64,000 nucleotides of DNA from Actinomadura livida (GTDB taxonomy: Bacteria > Actinomycetota > Actinomycetes > Streptosporangiales > Streptosporangiaceae), in the NCBI RefSeq assembly GCF_014648675.1, contig NZ_BMRO01000011.1, positions 138,239-202,238 of the forward strand, written 5' to 3'. The position numbers and the translations under genes are program-made. Positions 59,135-64,000 of the stretch are shown here, one piece after another (the stretch's first letter is position 1; the number at the start of each line of letters is the position of its first letter). Below the pieces are notes generated by a model. The model was given only the letters and a program-made list of their open reading frames with translations. It was not told the DNA's origin and did no database searches.

Positions 59135-60934
59135 TCAGGCGAGCAGTTCGCGGAGTTCCGTGACGGCCTCGCGGAGGCGGTCGGCGAACACGTGCATCGC
59201 GTCCGCCACCGCCTGCGGCGTGCTGAGGTAGACGTTGAACCGGTCCGGGAGCAGCACGTAGGCGACGCCGATGCACTGCTCGCTGGTCGACCCGAAGCCG
59301 AAGTACCGGATGTTGACCGACGGCGCCGAACTGGTGCTCAGGTAGTCGTCCCGCATCGTCAGCCAGCCCGGCGACTCGAACAGGCCGAGCGGCTCGGTGA
59401 CGCCGAGCTCCTTGCCGCGCCGCCGCTGGATCATCTGCAGCTCCCAGAGGTGCTGCTCGGGGGCCTGGCCGCTCTGGCACTCCTTGGCGCGCCGGACGTG
59501 GGCCTCGGCGGCGGCGCGGAACGCGTCCCGGCGGGCCTCGGCGCCGGCGTCCGGGTCCTCCATCAGGTCCACGAACCGCAGGACCTCCGGGGTGACGACG
59601 CGCATCGCCTCGGTGCGCCCGTGCCGGTACTGGCGGGTCGCGATCGACTCGTAGGTGGCGCCGGTGATCCCCTTCGCCCGCCGGTGCGCGAGCTGGTAGG
59701 CCATCTGCACGAACGCGTCCGGCGACATCTTCAGCGGCTTGATGTGGGCGGAGCCGAAGTCCTCGAACGACACCGTGGCGGTGGCGGTCGCCGCGCCGTA
59801 GGCGGCGAAGGCCGCCGCGGCGTCCTCGATGTCGTCCCGCAGGGCGTCGTCGAGGACGAACTCGATCGGCTCGATGACCGGGAGCCCCTGCGACACGGCG
59901 CCCGAGCGGCGGGAGACCAGTTCGGGCGGCGCGTCCAGCAGCGCGTCCACGAAGGCGAGGATCGTCGTGCCGTCCAGCTCGCAGTGCTCGACGTTGATGC
60001 CCGCGGTGCCGTCGCCGAAGACGACGAACGACACGGCCTTGTCGAACCAGCGGTTGCCGCTGTCGCCGTGGAGCAGGTGGTCGCAGGCGTCGAGGGTGTT
60101 CTTGGGGACGAAGTTCTCCAGGCAGACGCAGAACAGCGCCGCCTCCACCTCGTCGATCGCCTCGGCGTTGCGGGGGTCGAGCGCGATCAGGGCGCGGCGC
60201 CTCTCGGCCCACTCGGCGCGGGCCATGGTGGTGAGGTGCCCGGCGGACGGCTCCGGCGCCGCCTCCGCCTTCATGATCGTCTGGAGGCCGGCCGTCAGCT
60301 CGTCCAGCGTGTGCGGGCGGCCGTCCGGGCCGAGGACGTCCATCCGGATCATGTTGCCGCGGAAGAACACCACGATGTGGCGGGCCCGCGACGGCCCCGG
60401 CCACTCCGCGGTGTAGGGGGCGCGGACGGTGTCCTGCCCGGCGCCGGGGATGCGGGTCGTGGAGAACAGGTACTTGTGCTGCTCCATCGTCAGCGGGCGT
60501 CCGCGCTGCACGGCCGGCGGGACCTCCTCGGCGTCCAGCCGCAGCTTGTAGTCGAGGGCGCCGGCGATGAGCCCGGCGGCGCGCTCGGCCTGCCCGTCGG
60601 CCGACTCCTTGAACAGGAAGAAGAAGTTGGCGTTCAGGGCGATGCGGTCCCGCCGGCCGAGGTAGCGGTACGGCCAGAAGGTGTCGAGCCAGCTGTGCAC
60701 GCCCTCCGCCGCGTCGTAGCGTTCGAGCGCCGCGTGCAGCGCGCGGCCGGGGCCGCCCGGGCGGGCGAACTCCGCCAGCGCGGACTCGGTCCGCGCCCGC
60801 TCCTCCGCGGTCAGCAGCGGCCCGCACCACTCCATGAACTTCGCGCACGTCGCGTCGAGCGTCGGCAGCGGCACCCGCGGCAGGTGCTCCTCGTTGCCGA
60901 AGGTGCGGGTCGAGATCTCTTCGCTGGCGTTCAC
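59135..60934 (-). CDS. Choline/carnitine O-acyltransferase family protein
   Basis: 599 residues. Family marks: WYRYLGRRDRI-like WPYRYLGRRD, QHKYLFSTTRIPG, the RHIVVFFRGNMIRMDV block, catalytic His in INVEHCELDGTTIL near residue 310, and the C-terminal GFGSTSEQCIGVAYVLLPD. The fold is best known from eukaryotic carnitine acyltransferases; bacterial members are rare and found mostly in actinomycetes. GTG 60934 has GAGGA five bases upstream and lies 23 bases after the methyltransferase gene. Together they look like a biosynthetic operon in which this enzyme acylates a hydroxyl. The acceptor is unknown. Confidence 0.88.
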   Translation of the reverse strand: MNASEEISTRTFGNEEHLPRVPLPTLDATCAKFMEWCGPLLTAEERARTESALAEFARPGGPGRALHAALERYDAAEGVHSWLDTFWPYRYLGRRDRIALNANFFFLFKESADGQAERAAGLIAGALDYKLRLDAEEVPPAVQRGRPLTMEQHKYLFSTTRIPGAGQDTVRAPYTAEWPGPSRARHIVVFFRGNMIRMDVLGPDGRPHTLDELTAGLQTIMKAEAAPEPSAGHLTTMARAEWAERRRALIALDPRNAEAIDEVEAALFCVCLENFVPKNTLDACDHLLHGDSGNRWFDKAVSFVVFGDGTAGINVEHCELDGTTILAFVDALLDAPPELVSRRSGAVSQGLPVIEPIEFVLDDALRDDIEDAAAAFAAYGAATATATVSFEDFGSAHIKPLKMSPDAFVQMAYQLAHRRAKGITGATYESIATRQYRHGRTEAMRVVTPEVLRFVDLMEDPDAGAEARRDAFRAAAEAHVRRAKECQSGQAPEQHLWELQMIQRRRGKELGVTEPLGLFESPGWLTMRDDYLSTSSAPSVNIRYFGFGSTSEQCIGVAYVLLPDRFNVYLSTPQAVADAMHVFADRLREAVTELRELLA

Positions 60935-60957
60935 TTCGATCCTCGTGTTGTCAGTGC

Positions 60958-61767
60958 TCAGGTGCACGGCTTGGAGATGTAGAGGCGCGCGTAGAACCAG
61001 CCGGTGGTCTCCAGCCCGGCCGGGTCGACGCCGGCCGCCGCGAGGCGGTCCAGGACGAGCGACCGCTCCTGCGGTGTCGCGAAGCGCCGCTGCCGGAACA
61101 GCCCGTCGTGCCGGACGGTCTCGTACCCGGCGGCGGCGAGGGTGTCGGCGATCGGGTCGAACGGGAACATCCGCAGCACGAAATGCGCCATCCACGGCCG
61201 GCGGCCGTCCTGCGCCTCGACGATGCGGGAAATGGTGCGCTCGGTGACGTATCCGAGGCAGCCGGTGGAAATGACCAGGTCGGTCCCCGCGAGTTGCGCG
61301 CGCTGCTCGTCGGTCGGGTCGCCGTTCTCCAGATCGGCGTGGACGGCGCCGTCCAGGAATCCGGCCTCCAGCGCGTAGGAAAGGGCCTCTTCCGAGGCGT
61401 CGAGGCCGAGGAAGCGCAGGTCGTTCGCGGTTTCATGGGAACGGGTCAGCTCCCGGTCGCGGGCCAGCAGCGTCGCGCGGGTGCGCCGGCGGGCGTCGCG
61501 GCCGCCGTAGCGATCGTACAGCTCGCCCATGGTGGCGCCGTATTTCACCAGCGCCGCGTTGATGCCGTAGGAGCAGCCGATGTCCAGAACGGTCGGGCGC
61601 GGCACCCCGAGCGCCTGCCGGTATTCCGCGATGAACCGGCGGAAATGCGGTTTCGCCAGTTCCGGGATGTTGTAGTCGAGTTCGCGCAGCGTGCCGAAAT
61701 AGGCGCGCGGGTCGGGCGAGGTGTAGATGTGGTCGAGCGAGATCTTTCCGGTCGTGTCAACGCGCAC
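60958..61767 (-). CDS. SAM-dependent methyltransferase of the acyltransferase operon
   Basis: 269 residues from GTG 61767 (AGGAG upstream). Motif I is VLDIGCSYGINAALVKYG (near 65), motif II LGLDASEEALSYALEAGF, then TDLVISTGCLGYVTERTI and PWMAHFVLRMFPFDPIADTL. The N-terminal part has a DHIYTSPDPRAYFGTL segment typical of natural-product methyltransferases of this group. It lies between the dioxygenase (8 bases) and the acyltransferase (23 bases) and is probably part of the same pathway. Target atom unknown. Confidence 0.87.
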   Translation of the reverse strand: MRVDTTGKISLDHIYTSPDPRAYFGTLRELDYNIPELAKPHFRRFIAEYRQALGVPRPTVLDIGCSYGINAALVKYGATMGELYDRYGGRDARRRTRATLLARDRELTRSHETANDLRFLGLDASEEALSYALEAGFLDGAVHADLENGDPTDEQRAQLAGTDLVISTGCLGYVTERTISRIVEAQDGRRPWMAHFVLRMFPFDPIADTLAAAGYETVRHDGLFRQRRFATPQERSLVLDRLAAAGVDPAGLETTGWFYARLYISKPCT

Positions 61768-61775
61768 GCGGTCTC

Positions 61776-62696
61776 CTAATCCAGCAGCCGGTCCACCCGG
61801 ACGGCGCGCCCCTCCGCCGCCAGATGTGCGGGCAGGACGCGGCCGAAGAGCTGCTTCGTGCGCGCGACGCTGCCGATGACCCCCGGACGCTCGCTGTAGG
61901 CGAGGATCGCCGTGTGCCGAGCGGTGTTGCCGCCGACGGTGCTCACCCTGTGCAGCGAGTACCGTCCCTTGAAAAGCTGCAGGTCGCCGGGGCGCAGTGC
62001 CAGCCGGCGGATGAGATCGCCGCCGTCCCCGGTGAGCACCCTGCGCACGTCGCCGAAGTTCTCCGCCTCCGCCGACCTGATGTTCGGGCAGTACTCGAAG
62101 ACGCCGCCCTCCTCCGATTCCCGGGTGAGCAGGCTGACCGTGAACTCGTTGGTGTCGAAATGCCAGGGATGCTCCATCCCGGGCTTGACGACGTTGAGGC
62201 AGAGCGCCGACAGCGGGTCGGCGAGCTCGTGCACCCGCGGCAGCCCGAAGCAGGCCGCGACGAAGCGCTGGAACAGTTCGCTGGAATAGAGCCGGTGGAC
62301 GATGAAGTCCGCGGGGATGTGGTCGCGGGCGACGAACGCGTTGCCCCGCTCGATCGTGATGCGCCCCGGGTGGTCTTCCGGCAATGGGGTGCCGATGTCG
62401 ATGTTGTAGGCGTTCACCGTTTCGACGTCGTAATGGGCGCGCGGCGCGATCGTCGCGCATTCCGCGCTCAGCGCGTCCTGCAGTGCGGGCCGGATGAAGT
62501 CGGGAAGCACGCAGCATCCCGATTCGGCCAGCGCCTCCCGGGTCCGGGAAACCGCGGCGTCCCATCCGGGGCCGCCGGGATCGGTCAGCGGATAGCGGCC
62601 GGTGTCGACGACCTCCGCGAAATCCTCCGCCGCACCCATGAAGATCCTTCCGCCTCGGCCGACCCCAGATGGGTTTAGCACAGTCCTTCGGGCCAT
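61776..62696 (-). CDS. Fe(II)/2-oxoglutarate dioxygenase, HalD/phytanoyl-CoA hydroxylase-like
   Basis: 306 residues from ATG 62696 (GGAGGGG eight bases upstream); ATG 62639 (AAGGA upstream) would give 287. The metal triad appears as HFDTNEF (HxD) and the distal His in YSLHRVSTVGGN, with Arg in ARHTAIL binding 2-oxoglutarate. Homologous amino-acid halogenases of the BesD/HalD group carry Gly in place of the Asp; the Asp here predicts hydroxylation. EYCPNIRSAE and NVVKPGMEHPW are usual in this family. First gene of the three-gene operon. A free or carrier-bound amino acid substrate is plausible. Confidence 0.82.
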   Translation of the reverse strand: MARRTVLNPSGVGRGGRIFMGAAEDFAEVVDTGRYPLTDPGGPGWDAAVSRTREALAESGCCVLPDFIRPALQDALSAECATIAPRAHYDVETVNAYNIDIGTPLPEDHPGRITIERGNAFVARDHIPADFIVHRLYSSELFQRFVAACFGLPRVHELADPLSALCLNVVKPGMEHPWHFDTNEFTVSLLTRESEEGGVFEYCPNIRSAEAENFGDVRRVLTGDGGDLIRRLALRPGDLQLFKGRYSLHRVSTVGGNTARHTAILAYSERPGVIGSVARTKQLFGRVLPAHLAAEGRAVRVDRLLD

Positions 62697-62948
62697 TCAC
62701 GGCCCCTCCTTTCCGGGGTGGTTGTCAGAAACCGATAGGCCGGGCCCGTGACCTGTGACTTCGAACGGTCCCGGACGCGCGCGCCCGCCGCCGGAGGTGT
62801 GGTCCATCTCACCCGGCCCTCCGGCGGCCCCGCCAAGGGGGTGGCGCCGGGGGCGCGTTTCCGCGAACCTTTCGGCGCGCGGGAGCGTCACCGACCGGTG
62901 AGGTTCGATCATGAGCAGCGCGTGTGCAGACCCACGGGGGTGGCCGGG
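62697..62948. other. Divergent promoter region
   Basis: 252 bases between the dioxygenase and kinase genes. GC-rich, without an obvious repeat or palindrome. Promoters for both directions must lie here. Confidence 0.4.
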
Positions 62949-64000
62949 ATGGAATGGCGGCTGGCGGAGTTCACCGAGGACCGCGAGCTGGGCCGCGGTG
63001 CGCAGGGGCGGGTCGTCCTCGCCCGGCACACCGCGTCCGGCGCACCGGTCGCGATCAAGTACCTAGGGCGGGCGGACGCCGCGGCCGTCGCCGGGTTGCG
63101 GGCCGAGGCGCAGATGCTCGGCCGGCTGACCAGCCCGTACGTGGCGCGCCTGTTCCGGTTCGTGGAGAGCGAGCACGGCGCGGCGATCGTGATGGAGGCG
63201 GTCAACGGGGCGTCGCTCAAGGAGGTGCTGCGCGAGCACGGGTCGCTGGCGCCGGAGGCGGCGCTGCTCGTGCTGAAGGGGTCGCTGCTCGGGCTCGCCG
63301 CCGCGCACGCCGTCGGGGTCGTCCACCGCGACTACAAGCCGGCGAACGTCGTCGTGCGGCCCGACGGGCTGAGCAAGCTCGTCGACTTCGGCGTCGCCGT
63401 CCTGGCCGGGCAGGGCTCGGCCGCCGGGACGCCGCTCTACATGGCGCCCGAGCAGTGGCGCGGCGAGGCCGCCACGCCCGCCACCGACGTGTACGCCGCG
63501 ACGTGCGTGTTCGTCGAGTGCGTGACCGGGCGCCGCCCGTTCCCCGCGGCGGACCGGGCCGCGCTGATGAACGGGCACCTCACCGCGCCCGTCGACGTGG
63601 CCGGCGTGCCCGAGCCGCTGCGCCCGCTCGTCCAGCGCGGGATGGCGAAGGACCCGGGGGAGCGGCCCCCGGGCGCGGCGGAGTTCGTCACGTGGCTGGA
63701 GTCCGCCGCGGCCGCCGCGTACGGGAGCGACTGGGAGCGCCGCGGCGTCCGCGCGCTGGCCGCCGCCGCGGTCGCGCTGGCTGCGCTGTTCCCGCTCGGC
63801 GCGCTCGCGGTCGCCCCCGCCGGGGCCGGTGCCGCAGGGGCGGCCGGCGCGTCCACCGCCGGCGCGGCGGGCGCGGCCGGGACGGGCGGCGGGGCCTCCG
63901 CCGGCACCGTGGGGGCGTCGGTGAGCAAGGGATTCCTCGCCACGGCGGCCGGGAAGGGGACGATGGCGGTCGCCGGCACCGCCGTGGTCGCCGCGACGGC
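62949..64000 (+). CDS. Serine/threonine protein kinase (partial, 3' end outside window)
   Basis: About 350 residues visible. Glycine loop LGRGAQGRVVLARH, ATP-binding lysine in VAIKYLG, catalytic loop VVHRDYKPANVVV, DFG in LVDFGVAVL, then AGTPLYMAPEQW. HRDYKP has Tyr where most have Leu/Val, a substitution seen in some actinobacterial kinases. After the kinase domain (to about residue 260) comes one hydrophobic helix and an Ala/Gly-rich linker running off the edge. It may regulate the divergent operon; no evidence beyond position. Confidence 0.88.
   Translation, partial: MEWRLAEFTEDRELGRGAQGRVVLARHTASGAPVAIKYLGRADAAAVAGLRAEAQMLGRLTSPYVARLFRFVESEHGAAIVMEAVNGASLKEVLREHGSLAPEAALLVLKGSLLGLAAAHAVGVVHRDYKPANVVVRPDGLSKLVDFGVAVLAGQGSAAGTPLYMAPEQWRGEAATPATDVYAATCVFVECVTGRRPFPAADRAALMNGHLTAPVDVAGVPEPLRPLVQRGMAKDPGERPPGAAEFVTWLESAAAAAYGSDWERRGVRALAAAAVALAALFPLGALAVAPAGAGAAGAAGASTAGAAGAAGTGGGASAGTVGASVSKGFLATAAGKGTMAVAGTAVVAAT

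Noticed and set aside
61776..62696. BesD/HalD-type halogenase
   Set aside because: The metal site has HxD rather than HxG, so chlorination is unlikely.

Overview
The window is very GC-rich, with strongly C/G-ending codons, frequent GTG starts and strong GGAGG-type ribosome binding sites. Several actinobacterial hallmarks are present: a UPF0182 membrane protein, a PPA1309-family protein, a YlbL-type PDZ-Lon protease, a conservon (cvnA-B-C-D with a P450), a SigR/RsrA pair with its own SigR-type promoter, and a CopD-CtaG fusion. I infer a chromosomal segment of a filamentous actinomycete, probably Streptosporangiales (Actinomadura-like). No database search was run, so the genus is a guess.

Layout. 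1-5.06 kb: housekeeping genes (UPF0182, PPA1309, moaE, PDZ protease). 5.1-12.7 kb: a segment bracketed by two copies of initiator tRNA-fMet that also share about 140 bases of flank. It holds a two-gene operon made of a frameshifted membrane protein and a nucleoside-phosphorylase-fold enzyme, which carry the same short GGTTNI/SAVG tag at opposite ends. Beside it lie a divergent NrtR regulator with two palindromic operators, then PucR, proline dehydrogenase and P5C dehydrogenase. 12.9-17 kb: a STAND-like ATPase, an FAD oxidoreductase and DUF3054. 17-27.3 kb: lipid-type metabolism (acyl-AMP ligase, hydrolase/acyl-CoA-synthetase fusion, P450, SDR, MpaB-type oxygenase, TetR, carboxylesterase). 27.3-38.7 kb: mixed housekeeping and signalling (HisN, Ser/Thr kinase, RsgA, AroA, an ECF sigma/anti-sigma pair, DoxX with a histone-like tail, SRAP, DksA-like). 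38.7-41.7 kb: methyltransferase, SigR/RsrA, sugar epimerase. 41.7-46.8 kb: structured leader and small ORF, two tandem HD-domain membrane proteins, CopD-CtaG. 47-51 kb: conservon. 51.3-59.1 kb: AraC, a nucleotide-cyclase-like protein with a tag-like tail, a two-component system, a lipoprotein/adaptor/MacB-type ABC exporter operon, and a monooxygenase-like membrane protein. 59.1-62.7 kb: a compact operon of dioxygenase, methyltransferase and choline/carnitine-type acyltransferase that looks biosynthetic. 62.9-64 kb: the start of a Ser/Thr kinase.

The most interesting candidate system is the tagged operon at 5.3-8.0 kb. Matching short motifs on a membrane protein and on an adjacent nucleosidase resemble the arrangement of amyloid-like signalling motifs that link sensors to effectors in bacterial immunity. 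The NrtR operators next to it suggest a link to NAD/ADP-ribose status. A second theme is a G6-TCGT-C6 palindromic element present six times: two copies downstream of the tRNAs, one upstream of a gene, and three inside coding sequences, in frame.
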